The notes under the pieces: model-generated | Database searches by the model: none | What the model saw: the letters and a program-made list of their open reading frames with translations, nothing else | Told to the model about the DNA's origin: nothing | Shown here: positions 1 to 6,710 of the stretch, piece after piece | How the letters are laid out: every line of letters begins with the position of its first letter | Numbering within the stretch: position 1 is the stretch's first letter | Assembly: GCA_009927255.1 (NCBI GenBank) | Contig: RFNJ01000097.1 | Span: 1 to 11,069 of the forward strand | Origin: Pseudomonadota bacterium | GTDB lineage: Bacteria > Pseudomonadota > Alphaproteobacteria > UBA2136 > UBA6156 | DNA length: 11,069 bases | Direction: 5' to 3' | Made by a program: the position numbers and the translations under genes

Positions 1-638
1 TGTTTGCTGTTGATGAGTTTTTCATCGTGGGTGGCGATGATGATGGTGGTGCCGAGTTTGTGGAGTTCGGTGAGTAAATGGAGGATTTTGCGGGACATGG
101 CGGCGTCTACGTTGCCGGTGGGTTCGTCGGCGATGATCACTTCGGGCTTATGCACCACCGCGCGGGCGAGGGCGGTGCGTTGTTGTTCGCCGCCGCTGAG
201 CTGGCCAGCGGGTTTTTCGGCCAGTGACGTTAGGCCGACCCATTCGAGCATTTCGGCGACTTCGTTTTGTTGGGTGGGGGTGAGGGGGCCGTGGATGGTG
301 AGGGGCAATTCCACATTTTGGCGCACGGTGAGGTGGGGCAGCAGGCGGAAGTTTTGGTACACCACGCCCAGTTTGCGGCGCAGGTGGGCGCGTTGGCTGC
401 GGGTGGCGTGAGTGAGGTCTTCAGTGTTGAAGGTGAGGGTGCCTTCGGTGGGTTGCAGTGCCAGCGTGAGCAGTTTGAACAGCGTGGTTTTACCTGCGCC
501 AGAAGGGCCGGTGAGCAGGTGAAAGCTGCCGCGTGGTAAGGTGAGTGAAATATTGTGCAGGGCCCAGTTAGAGGGGCCTTGGGGCGTGGCCTGCGTGGCA
601 GGGCCGTAGCGGAACGAAACATTTTGCAGCACGAACAT
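1..638 (-). CDS. ftsE: Cell-division ABC transporter ATP-binding protein FtsE (partial, 3' end beyond window)
   Basis: FtsE is the cytoplasmic ATPase that works with the membrane protein FtsX to control septal peptidoglycan hydrolases. Translating the minus strand from the ATG at 638-636 gives 212 residues, open to the window edge. It has every ABC ATPase motif in order: Walker A GPSGAGKT (residues 44-51), Q-loop Q95 in VYQNFRLLP, signature LSGGEQQR (147-154), Walker B VIIADEP (167-173, catalytic E172) followed by TGNVD, and H-loop H204 in ATHD. GSFHLLTGPSGAGKT and the TGNVD D-loop are typical of FtsE rather than LolD. Family length is about 220-235 residues, so only the tail is missing, and ftsX is expected just left of the window. 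A roughly 10-residue insertion (ATQATPQGPS) follows the N-terminal RYG. No Shine-Dalgarno precedes the ATG; the promoter suggests a nearly leaderless mRNA. Confidence 0.93.
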   Translation of the reverse strand, partial: MFVLQNVSFRYGPATQATPQGPSNWALHNISLTLPRGSFHLLTGPSGAGKTTLFKLLTLALQPTEGTLTFNTEDLTHATRSQRAHLRRKLGVVYQNFRLLPHLTVRQNVELPLTIHGPLTPTQQNEVAEMLEWVGLTSLAEKPAGQLSGGEQQRTALARAVVHKPEVIIADEPTGNVDAAMSRKILHLLTELHKLGTTIIIATHDEKLINSK

Positions 639-646
639 GGTGGGGG

Positions 647-675
647 AGGATAGTGTTTTTATGCGGGTTCGTCTA
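647..675 (-). promoter_or_regulatory. Candidate ftsE promoter
   Basis: On the minus strand TAGACG (675-670, 4 of 6 to TTGACA) is followed after exactly 17 nt by TATCCT (652-647, 4 of 6 to TATAAT). The expected start of transcription, 6-7 nt past the -10 box, is only 2-3 nt before the ftsE ATG. The gene also lacks a Shine-Dalgarno sequence (the sequence there is C-rich), which fits a leaderless transcript. Box positions are seen; activity is inferred. Confidence 0.4.
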
Positions 676-686
676 GGATGTGGCGT

Positions 687-1463
687 ATGTTTACGGTGAA
701 TTGCCCGGCGTGTGATGCGCAATACCAATTGGATGAGGCCAAAGTTGGCCCGGCGGGGCGCAAGCTGAAGTGCGCCAAGTGCGGGCATTTGTGGGTGGCG
801 ATGAAGCCGGTGGTTGAGGTGGCTGCTGGCGCTGTGGCGGAACAGGCGCCTGAGGTGCAGGCGCGTGAGGGGCAGGCTGAGAAAAGAGCGGAAGATGTGT
901 TGCCAGCGGTGGAGAAGGTTGAGGAGCAAGCGCCGGAGCCAGCGGCAGTAGATTTGGGCGCGGCGGCGGAAGTGGGGCAGCGCGGGTGGTTGGCGTGGTT
1001 TTATGGGCCGAACTTGTGGCGGATGTTGGGGTGGGGGTTGATTTTGGCGGGCTTGTTGGCGGGGGGGTGGGTGGTGTGGCATGCGTGGCAAGAGCATGAT
1101 GATTTGGGTAAGCATCAAGAAGCAGCGGTGGAGGATGTGCCGTTGTTGGCGATGGAGGAGCCAGTGGTGATTCCGCCGCCGCAAGGGGTGGTGTTGCAGG
1201 GGGTGCGGGCGGAGTTTATCGGTGAGGGTGACGGTGTGGTGCTGGCAGTGCGCGGGCAAGTGAAGAATGTGGGCGATGCAGCAGTAACTTTGCCGCAACT
1301 GCAAGTGGAGCTGCTGGGCCGCGATGGCAAGGTGGCGGATGTGTGGCCAGTGCGCTTGGCGAACCACCAACTGCTGCCTGCGGTGAGTTTGGGGTGGGAG
1401 GTGAGCTTTACCAATCCGCCATTGAAAGAATTGGCGGGGTGGCGGGCGGTGTTTGTGAAGTAG
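687..1463 (+). CDS. MJ0042-type zinc-ribbon protein with one membrane segment
   Basis: Not a protein of assigned function. The N-terminus carries a four-cysteine zinc ribbon of the MJ0042 type, CPAC followed 20 residues later by CAKCGHLW (C6, C9, C29, C32 from the chosen start). An acidic and Ala/Glu/Pro-rich linker of about 60 residues follows, then one transmembrane segment (about residues 112-132) with flanking tryptophans, and a C-terminal domain of about 100 residues with beta-rich character (GVVLAVRGQVKNVG) like the DUF3426-type domain often attached to this ribbon. The ATG at 687 is preferred because AGGA lies 8 nt upstream and the ribbon then starts close to the N-terminus, as usual for the family; the in-frame ATG at 678 would leave AGG almost touching the start. 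It is divergent from ftsE with only 48 nt between start codons, an arrangement I recall from Alphaproteobacteria. The C-terminal domain probably faces the periplasm. Confidence 0.85.
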   Translation: MFTVNCPACDAQYQLDEAKVGPAGRKLKCAKCGHLWVAMKPVVEVAAGAVAEQAPEVQAREGQAEKRAEDVLPAVEKVEEQAPEPAAVDLGAAAEVGQRGWLAWFYGPNLWRMLGWGLILAGLLAGGWVVWHAWQEHDDLGKHQEAAVEDVPLLAMEEPVVIPPPQGVVLQGVRAEFIGEGDGVVLAVRGQVKNVGDAAVTLPQLQVELLGRDGKVADVWPVRLANHQLLPAVSLGWEVSFTNPPLKELAGWRAVFVK

Positions 1464-1551
1464 ACCCATGCGGCTTGGCCGCCTGCGCTCCCTGCGCTGC
1501 GCTTGGGGAGCTTTGGCGAGCCAAGCCTTGGTTCACGTGATGGGTTTTTTT
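1464..1551 (+). terminator. Nested-hairpin terminator after the zinc-ribbon gene
   Basis: Starting directly after the stop codon there are three concentric inverted repeats: ACCCAT (1464-1469) with ATGGGT (1540-1545), GGCTTGGC (1472-1479) with GCCAAGCC (1520-1527), and GCTCCC (1487-1492) with GGGAGC (1506-1511). The outer arm runs straight into seven T residues (1545-1551). This has the form of a Rho-independent terminator but with an unusually long stem, so it may also be a dispersed palindromic repeat that was recruited as a terminator. Confidence 0.65.
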
Positions 1552-1557
1552 ATGGGT

Positions 1558-1593
1558 TATCGTTTTGTCAACGATAGCGAGTGGTGGTAAGGT
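1558..1593 (+). promoter_or_regulatory. Candidate promoter with the -35 box inside a palindrome
   Basis: TTGTCA (1565-1570, 5 of 6 to TTGACA) is followed after 17 nt by TAAGGT (1588-1593, 3 of 6 to TATAAT). The -35 box sits in the centre of a perfect inverted repeat with 7-bp arms, TATCGTT (1558-1564) and AACGATA (1570-1576), separated by 5 nt. A dimeric regulator bound there would cover the -35 box. It precedes the 86-aa gene and the TPR gene and would drive both. Confidence 0.4.
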
Positions 1594-1618
1594 GTGGGAG
1601 TGTTAAAGAAAGGGTTGG

Positions 1619-1879
1619 ATGATGGCGGGGACGAAATTGTTGCTGGAGACTTTGCGTTTGGCCGATGGTGGGCGGGTGGTGTGTGAGGTGAGTGCGCCGG
1701 ATGGCAGCCGCGCGGTGAGTGTGATTGAGGCGAGTTTTTTTGAGGAGTTTATCGGTGGGCCAAAGGCCGAAATGACACCGCAGCGGCAGAGCCGGATTGT
1801 GCGCGAAAATATGGGTTATTTGGAAAGCGAAGCCGAGCGCCTGTGGCGGCAAGGTGCGCGTGAATTGGTGATTAGATAG
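1619..1879 (+). CDS. Conserved-looking 86-aa hypothetical protein
   Basis: I do not recognise this protein with certainty. It is 86 residues, soluble, with no signal peptide or membrane segment. The first half reads as beta strands (GGRVVCEVSAPDGSRAVSVI) and the second half as a helix containing R-x-N-x-G-Y-L-E-S-E-A-E-R-L-W, ending in a short strand ARELVIR. That order of strand, helix and strand loosely resembles the small DUF1488-like proteins, but this is a weak impression. AGGG (1611-1614) is 4 nt before the first ATG (1619) and 7 nt before the second (1622); the second may be the real start. Only 8 nt separate it from the TPR gene downstream, so the two are probably co-transcribed and perhaps translationally coupled. 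Confidence 0.7.
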   Translation: MMAGTKLLLETLRLADGGRVVCEVSAPDGSRAVSVIEASFFEEFIGGPKAEMTPQRQSRIVRENMGYLESEAERLWRQGARELVIR

Positions 1880-1887
1880 TTGCGCGG

Positions 1888-3612
1888 ATGATGGTGTTGG
1901 TTCCGCTGCTGCTGGTGCTGGGAGTGTTGCTGAGTGCCACGCCAGAAAGCCGCGCGATGAGCGGGGTGGATGCGGGGGCCCCAGCTTTGACCGTGGCGCA
2001 AGAGCGGGTGCAGCCTGCGCAGGTGGATGCGGCGGCGGTGGATGGCATTGCGGCGTATTTGCAAGGGGCGATTTTAGACCTGGATGGGCGGCCTGAGCGG
2101 GCGGCGGGGAGATATTTAGCTGCGCTGGCGGAAGACCCGGATAACTTGGCATTACGCGGGCGGGCGCTGGAGATTTTATTATTGGGCGGTGATGTGCCGA
2201 ATGCGGTGAAGTTGGCAAAGACCTTGCCTGCTGTTAACCAAACCACCCTAAGCCGCTTGGCGCAGGTGGTGCAGCTGGGGCAGCAGGGGAAGATTAAGCA
2301 ATCGCGCAGCGAAATGCGCCGCTTGCTGAAACAGGCGCCGACGCTTTGGCCGTTTTTGTTGACCGACGCTTACTTGCAATATGCCGATGGGGTGAAGCCG
2401 GAGGTGTTAGTGCGCCGCTTGAATCAGCTGCCGCTGACGAGTGTGTTGGAGGGGCGGCGGCAGTATCATGTGGGGCGGCTGTGGCTGAAGGCGGGGCAGC
2501 CCGCCAAGGCGCTGGCGGCGTTGGCGCGGGCGCAGCAGTTGGAGCCGGCATCGATTTTCACAACCTTGCTGCTGGCAGAAACTTTGGCGCGGCAGGGGCA
2601 AGTGGAGCAGGCCACGGCGCTGCTGGCGGATTTTGCGGGGCGTAATCCGGCGGTGGAGTTGCTGATGCCAGACTTGGGGCGTGCACCGTTGCCGCCCTTT
2701 GCCGCCAGCACCAGTGATGATTTGGCGGCGGCGGTGTTTGACTTTGGCCTGCTGGTATGGGGCGAGGGGGCGCTGGGGCCTGCGCGGCAGCTGCTGAACA
2801 TGGCGCTGTGGCTGGCGCCGGAGCAGGGGTATTATCGGTACTTTTTGGCGATTTTGTTGGAGATGGGCGAAGATTGGGATGGTGCGGCGCAGGAATATGC
2901 GCGGTTGATGACCGACCCGCTGCTGCATGATGGCGCCAAGCTGCGGCTGGCGGAAGTGCGGATGCGCCAAGGTGATGCGGGCTTGGCGTGGCAATTGATT
3001 GGCGAGTTGCAGCGCGCGCGGCCCGCTGCCCATGTGGTGCGGCGCAGCGTGGCGCAGATGGCGTTTGATCGTGGTGATTATAACCGTGCGGCCGAGGAAT
3101 ATGGCTGGTTGATGGACCGTTTGCCCGCCAGCATGCTGCCCGCGGCCAAGGTGGAGTTGCTGTTTGCGCGTGGCGCGGCGTATGAGCGTGACCGCGACTT
3201 TGGCCGTGCAGAAAAAGACCTGCGGGCGGCATTGCAGCTGGCGCCGAATAATCCGCAAATTTTGAACTATTTGGCCTATATGTTGATTGAGCGGGGACAG
3301 AACTTGGCGGAGGCGTTGGCGATGCTGCAAAAGGCGCATGTGTTGGCACCGCGCGATGGGGCAATTACCGACAGTTTGGGCTGGGCGTATTTTAAAATGG
3401 ATAAGCTGGGGCCTGCGCTGAAATATTTGGAGTTGGCTGCCGAGCAAGAGCCTGAAAGCCCTGAGATTTTAAGCCACTTAGGCGATGCTTATGCCAAGGC
3501 GGGCAGGCTGGAGGATGCGCGGAAATATTGGCAGCGGGCGCTGGATTTGCTGGAAAAGGGCGTGGAGGAGCCGTTTGAGGGGTTTGGGCGGCAGTTGCGG
3601 CGCAAGCTTTAG
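1888..3612 (+). CDS. Exported tetratricopeptide-repeat (TPR) protein
   Basis: A 574-residue protein built almost entirely of TPR-like helical hairpins; such proteins are scaffolds for protein-protein contacts and no enzyme motif is visible. The first 23 residues are a hydrophobic signal-like segment (VLVPLLLVLGVLL, possible cleavage after SRA), although the usual basic N-terminus is missing. The clearest repeats are at about 53-86, 188-221, 222-252, 421-454, 455-488, 489-523 and 524-557, with typical TPR positions such as NNPQILNYLAYMLIERG and SPEILSHLGDAYAKAGRLEDA. The ATG at 1888 is the only reasonable start because TAG (1873-1875) closes the frame upstream, with ATG 1891 an alternative. 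There is no good Shine-Dalgarno, in line with coupling to the 86-aa gene 8 nt upstream. Large single-chain TPR proteins of this type occur in Alphaproteobacteria, and their role is generally unassigned. Confidence 0.88.
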   Translation: MMVLVPLLLVLGVLLSATPESRAMSGVDAGAPALTVAQERVQPAQVDAAAVDGIAAYLQGAILDLDGRPERAAGRYLAALAEDPDNLALRGRALEILLLGGDVPNAVKLAKTLPAVNQTTLSRLAQVVQLGQQGKIKQSRSEMRRLLKQAPTLWPFLLTDAYLQYADGVKPEVLVRRLNQLPLTSVLEGRRQYHVGRLWLKAGQPAKALAALARAQQLEPASIFTTLLLAETLARQGQVEQATALLADFAGRNPAVELLMPDLGRAPLPPFAASTSDDLAAAVFDFGLLVWGEGALGPARQLLNMALWLAPEQGYYRYFLAILLEMGEDWDGAAQEYARLMTDPLLHDGAKLRLAEVRMRQGDAGLAWQLIGELQRARPAAHVVRRSVAQMAFDRGDYNRAAEEYGWLMDRLPASMLPAAKVELLFARGAAYERDRDFGRAEKDLRAALQLAPNNPQILNYLAYMLIERGQNLAEALAMLQKAHVLAPRDGAITDSLGWAYFKMDKLGPALKYLELAAEQEPESPEILSHLGDAYAKAGRLEDARKYWQRALDLLEKGVEEPFEGFGRQLRRKL

Positions 3613-3729
3613 GCGGTGGTGGTGGCCATGGTGCGGTGCGACAGATAGTGTCAGGTTTTTCAGTAGGTTAGGCTGCGGGGGTTGTCTCGCGGTGCAATAA
3701 GTATAGCATTTCAGATGTTTAGCCGCTAG

Positions 3730-3787
3730 ATGGCAGTTTTTTAGCGTTTTTGGGATAATAGCGAGAGGTATAAGAAGGTAAGGAGGG
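3730..3787 (+). promoter_or_regulatory. Candidate promoter and strong Shine-Dalgarno for the lipoprotein gene
   Basis: ATGGCA (3730-3735, 4 of 6) and GATAAT (3754-3759, 5 of 6) are separated by 18 nt. AGGAGGG (3781-3787) lies 7 nt before the ATG at 3795 and is the strongest ribosome-binding site in the window, implying good translation. The rest of the 182-nt gap after the TPR gene (3613-3729) contains no gene and no convincing terminator; only a 4-bp stem GACA/TGTC followed by five Ts is present near 3640-3660. Confidence 0.5.
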
Positions 3788-3794
3788 CACGACA

Positions 3795-4391
3795 ATGGAA
3801 CGCCTGATGCTGAAGACCAACGGAAGTGGTTATAAACTGGCCGCTGTGTTTGGAGTGGCACTGATGGTGGCGGGTTGTGCCGGGACGAGTATTCTGCCCA
3901 ACACCCAAAGCCGTAGCCAAGACAAATGGGCCAGTTATGAGGAAGCTCGCGCCGCCTTTGAGCGCGTGGCGCTGAACCAAACCAGCCGCACTCAAGTGGA
4001 TAACCTTGGCTTTGCTGCCAAGGATACCCCCAACATTAAGGTGCTGAACTATGTGGAGGTGGCGAGCTTGTTTAGTGCCGCCTTTAAGCCCGAAGACCTG
4101 CCCGCCGGTGTGAAGAGCTGCGTGAAGGCCGGTGAAGGATGCTTTGCCTATGTGGTGAAGGCGCAGAATATCCGCGCCGACCGCGTGGGGAGTGTGGGTG
4201 CCGACCTCTTCGGTTTCCGCAAGCAAATCCGCACCCATGGGTGGGAATTCCAGGCCACCTTGGTGCTGGTGAACGATGTGGTGGTGTATAAGTTGTGGAG
4301 TGGTACGCCGGAGGTGAATACCTTTGAGAAGCAAACCACGCCGCTGGGGCCGATGCAGAACCTTGGGGGGCTGATACCGAAGCCTTTCTAA
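3795..4391 (+). CDS. Uncharacterised lipoprotein
   Basis: A 198-residue protein with a lipoprotein signal: basic residue K14 in TNGSGYK, hydrophobic stretch LAAVFGVALM, and lipobox VAG-C with lipidated C28. The mature protein begins AGTS; residue +2 is Ala, so outer-membrane targeting is expected. Its body begins WASYEEARAAFERV and later has LGFAAKDTPNIKVLNYVEV, then paired cysteines C110 and C117 (probably a disulfide), RTHGWEFQATLVLVNDVVVYKLWSG, and LGPMQNLGGLIPKPF at the end. I recall similar lipoproteins of unknown function in other Proteobacteria, sharing the aligned features of a KWxSYxEA-like start, the phrase VVVYKLWxG and a closing LGPxQxLGG; I could not search to confirm this. A distant relation to the small BamE-like lipoproteins is possible. 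It is a single-gene unit between its own promoter and a shared terminator. Confidence 0.88.
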   Translation: MERLMLKTNGSGYKLAAVFGVALMVAGCAGTSILPNTQSRSQDKWASYEEARAAFERVALNQTSRTQVDNLGFAAKDTPNIKVLNYVEVASLFSAAFKPEDLPAGVKSCVKAGEGCFAYVVKAQNIRADRVGSVGADLFGFRKQIRTHGWEFQATLVLVNDVVVYKLWSGTPEVNTFEKQTTPLGPMQNLGGLIPKPF

Positions 4392-4407
4392 GTGATACGG
4401 CTGACCT

Positions 4408-4440
4408 AACACAAAGCCCCCAATTTGGGGGCTTTGTGTT
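4408..4440. terminator. Bidirectional hairpin terminator between the lipoprotein gene and fusA
   Basis: A perfect inverted repeat with 16-nt arms: AACACAAAGCCCCCAA (4408-4423) and TTGGGGGCTTTGTGTT (4425-4440). It lies 16 nt after the lipoprotein stop and 14 nt after the fusA stop on the other strand. The A and T residues in the lower stem give a short T-rich exit on both strands, so it can serve both convergent genes. Confidence 0.85.
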
Positions 4441-4454
4441 GGTGCCTGCTTTTA

Positions 4455-6539
4455 TTAGCTGGCACGTTTGGCGATGATTTCGGTTGCTACGTTGTTGGGC
4501 ACGGGGGCGTAGTGGTCGAACTCCATGCTGGGGCTGCCGCGGCCTTGCGTCATGCTGCGAAGCGTAGTGACGTAGCCGAACAGGTTGGCCAGCGGCACGT
4601 TGGCGCGCACCAGGGTGCGGCCGTGGACGTCTTCGGTGCCTTGGATGATCCCGCGGCGGCTGGAGAGGTCGCCAATCACGTCGCCCATGCTATCTGTCGG
4701 CGTGGTGACTTCCATCTTCATAATTGGTTCCAGCAGTTGGGCGCCGCACTTCTTCGCGGCTTCCTTAACAGCCAAAATACCGGCCATTTTGAAGGCCATT
4801 TCGGAGCTATCGACATCGTGGTAGGAGCCGTCGAACAGCGTGGCTTTAACATCCACCACTGGGAAGTGGGCCAACATGCCGTTTTTGAGGGCTTCTTCAA
4901 TGCCTTCTTGCACTGAAGAGATATATTCCTTGGGCACGCTGCCGCCGACGGTGGCGTTGACGAATTCAAAGCCCTTACCGGTTTCATTGGGCTCGAACTT
5001 CACCCAGACGTGGCCGTATTGGCCGCGACCACCGGTTTGCTTGACGTGCTTGCCTTCGCACTCGGCGGCTTTGGTGATAGTTTCGCGGAACGCCACTTGC
5101 GGGGCGCCGACGTTAACTTCCACTTCGTAGGGTTTGCGGCGGAGGATGTCGATTTTCACTTCCAACTGCAATTCACCCACACCGGCCAGAATGGTTTGGC
5201 CGGTTTCTTCATCGGTATAGACGCGGAAGGAGGGGTCTTCGGCCAGCAGTTTGCCCAGTGCCACGCCCATTTTCTCTTGGTCGGCTTTTGATTTCGGTTC
5301 AATGCTCATCGCGATTACCGGCTCCATCGCTTTGATGGTTTCCAGCACAATCGGTTTGGCATCGCTGCACAGGGTGTCGCCGGTGCGGGTGTCTTTCATG
5401 CCGATGAGGGCGCCGATGTCGCCGGCGCGGATTTCGGTGATTTCTTCGCGCTTGTTGGCGTGCATTTTAACGATACGACCGATACGTTCGGTTTTGCCGC
5501 GCACGCTGTTATACACCGCAGTACCGCTAGTGATGACGCCGCTATAGACGCGGACGAAGGTGATGGTACCGACAAATGGGTCGGTGGCGATTTTAAACGC
5601 CAGCGCGGCGAGGGGCTGTTCATCGGCGACGCTGAAGCTGACTTCTTCGCCGCTTTCGGTGGTGCCGGTAAGCTTGTTGGGGTCAATTTCGTTTGGTGCG
5701 GGGAAGTAGTCCAGCACGGCATCCAGCAGGGGCTGCACGCCTTTGTTTTTGAACGAGCTGCCGCAGATGACGGGGAACATCTTCATTGCCAGCGTACCCT
5801 TACGGATGCAGGCTTTGAGGGTTTTTTCGTCCGGCTCGGTGCCGCCCAAGTAGGCGTCCATCGCGGCGTCGTCGAATTCCACTGCCGCTTCAATGAGTTG
5901 TTCGCGGTATTTTTTGGCGGTGTCCATCAAATCGGCGGGTACGTCAATTTCGTCCCACTTGGCGCCGAGTTCTTCGCCTTTCCACACCAGTGCTTTCATG
6001 CGCACGAGGTCTACCACGCCTTGGAAGCCGTCTTCCTTACCCACCGGAATTTGGATGGGGATGGCGTTGGCGCGCAGGCGCTCGCGGATCATGCTGACGC
6101 CGCGGAAGAAGTCGGCCCCCACACGGTCCATTTTGTTGATGTAGCAAATGCGTGGCACGCCGTAGTTGCTGGCGTGGCCCCAGTTGGTTTCGGATTGTGG
6201 TTCAACGCCGGAGACGCTGCAGAAGGCGGCGATGAGGCCATCCAACACGCGGACGCTGCGTTTGACTTCAATGTTGAAGTCGATGTGACCAGGGGTGTCA
6301 ATCAGGTTAATGGTGTGGCCTTTCCACGAGGCGGTGGTGGCGGCGGAGGTGATGGTGATGCCGCGCTCTTGCTCTTGCTCCATCCAGTCCATGGTGGCGG
6401 CGCCTTCGTGCACTTCCCCAATTTTGTGCGTGCGGCCGGTGTAATACAAAATGCGTTCAGACGTGGTGGTTTTACCAGCATCCACGTGGGCCATGATGCC
6501 AATGTTGCGCATTTTTTCAAAGGGGACAGTACGGGGCAT
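4455..6539 (-). CDS. fusA: Translation elongation factor G (EF-G)
   Basis: EF-G is the GTPase that moves tRNAs and mRNA through the ribosome after peptide-bond formation and helps split ribosomes in recycling. The 694-residue length is normal. GTPase motifs are intact: P-loop AHVDAGKT (17-24), switch I region EQERGITITSAATT (56-69), DTPGH (81-85) and NKMD (135-138). Domain II lies at about 300-395, III at 405-480, IV at 482-605 with the tip loop GSYHDVDSS (H574), and V at 606-690 with FGYVTTLRSMTQGRG. The start is fixed by GGAG 7 nt upstream and the conserved N-terminus; the gene ends in tandem stops TAA TAA. Two oddities: it is not in a str operon (no rpsL, rpsG or tuf beside it), and the near-invariant GELHLE of domain III reads GELQLE (455-460). 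It is probably the main EF-G, but a second copy elsewhere cannot be excluded. Confidence 0.97.
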   Translation of the reverse strand: MPRTVPFEKMRNIGIMAHVDAGKTTTSERILYYTGRTHKIGEVHEGAATMDWMEQEQERGITITSAATTASWKGHTINLIDTPGHIDFNIEVKRSVRVLDGLIAAFCSVSGVEPQSETNWGHASNYGVPRICYINKMDRVGADFFRGVSMIRERLRANAIPIQIPVGKEDGFQGVVDLVRMKALVWKGEELGAKWDEIDVPADLMDTAKKYREQLIEAAVEFDDAAMDAYLGGTEPDEKTLKACIRKGTLAMKMFPVICGSSFKNKGVQPLLDAVLDYFPAPNEIDPNKLTGTTESGEEVSFSVADEQPLAALAFKIATDPFVGTITFVRVYSGVITSGTAVYNSVRGKTERIGRIVKMHANKREEITEIRAGDIGALIGMKDTRTGDTLCSDAKPIVLETIKAMEPVIAMSIEPKSKADQEKMGVALGKLLAEDPSFRVYTDEETGQTILAGVGELQLEVKIDILRRKPYEVEVNVGAPQVAFRETITKAAECEGKHVKQTGGRGQYGHVWVKFEPNETGKGFEFVNATVGGSVPKEYISSVQEGIEEALKNGMLAHFPVVDVKATLFDGSYHDVDSSEMAFKMAGILAVKEAAKKCGAQLLEPIMKMEVTTPTDSMGDVIGDLSSRRGIIQGTEDVHGRTLVRANVPLANLFGYVTTLRSMTQGRGSPSMEFDHYAPVPNNVATEIIAKRAS

Positions 6540-6572
6540 TGCTTTTCTCCGAGTATGGTTTCTACAAGCGGG

Positions 6573-6601
6573 CGTATAGCTTAGATTTGGGCGGGGTGCA
6601 A
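6573..6601 (-). promoter_or_regulatory. Candidate fusA promoter
   Basis: On the minus strand TTGCAC (6601-6596) and TATACG (6578-6573) are separated by exactly 17 nt and lie about 33 nt upstream of the fusA ATG, with a GGAG ribosome-binding site in between. With no gene on the same strand closely upstream except the 98-aa gene, which has its own terminator, fusA is probably transcribed alone. Confidence 0.5.
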
Positions 6602-6609
6602 GGGGGGAG

Positions 6610-6649
6610 CCGGATGACCGGGTGACAGGGTGACAGGGTGACCGGATGA
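6610..6649. repeat. Five-copy 8-bp tandem repeat
   Basis: Five uninterrupted 8-bp units: CCGGATGA, CCGGGTGA, CAGGGTGA, CAGGGTGA, CCGGATGA, with a degenerate sixth (CGGTGATG). The consensus is C[CA]GG[GA]TGA. It lies between the fusA promoter and the terminator of the 98-aa gene and encodes nothing. I recall similar GGTGACAG-type short tandem arrays in intergenic regions of unrelated bacteria; no function is known to me. Confidence 0.85.
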
Positions 6650-6670
6650 CGGTGATGGGGATGGAAAGGG

Positions 6671-6702
6671 CCCCCCGCTGCCTGTGGTGCAGGTGCGGGG
6701 GG
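6671..6702 (-). terminator. GC-rich hairpin terminator of the 98-aa gene
   Basis: CCCCCCGC (6671-6678) pairs with GCGGGGGG (6695-6702) and CCTG (6681-6684) with CAGG (6690-6693) around a 5-nt loop, starting 9 nt past the stop of the minus-strand gene. On the minus strand the exit is CCCTTTCC, only weakly T-rich, so termination may be partial. Confidence 0.6.
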
Positions 6703-6710
6703 TGGAGGGC

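Noticed and set aside
643..699. A 12-codon leader peptide at 661 with GGGGAGGA upstream, overlapping the zinc-ribbon start
   Set aside because: Spacing of 11 nt is long, the peptide has no attenuator-like features, and the purine run is the complement of the C-rich ftsE 5' end and -10 region.
2407..3447. A 346-codon minus-strand open frame inside the TPR gene, plus several others between 1568 and 3861
   Set aside because: Their composition (Gln/Arg/Pro/His-rich) is that of a shadow frame, while the plus strand encodes recognisable TPR helices.
3688..3720. A stretch GGTGCAATAAGTATAGCATT... resembling a XerCD dif site, of interest because of the skew switch
   Set aside because: The left half matches only with a gap and the right half does not match the conserved TTATGTTAA core; it also lies about 3 kb left of the skew switch.
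5460..6584. A 374-codon open frame on the plus strand, and other long frames antisense to fusA
   Set aside because: The opposite strand encodes EF-G with all conserved motifs; these frames are low-complexity by-products of its codon use.
6610..6649. CRISPR array
   Set aside because: The units are 8 bp and contiguous with no spacers.
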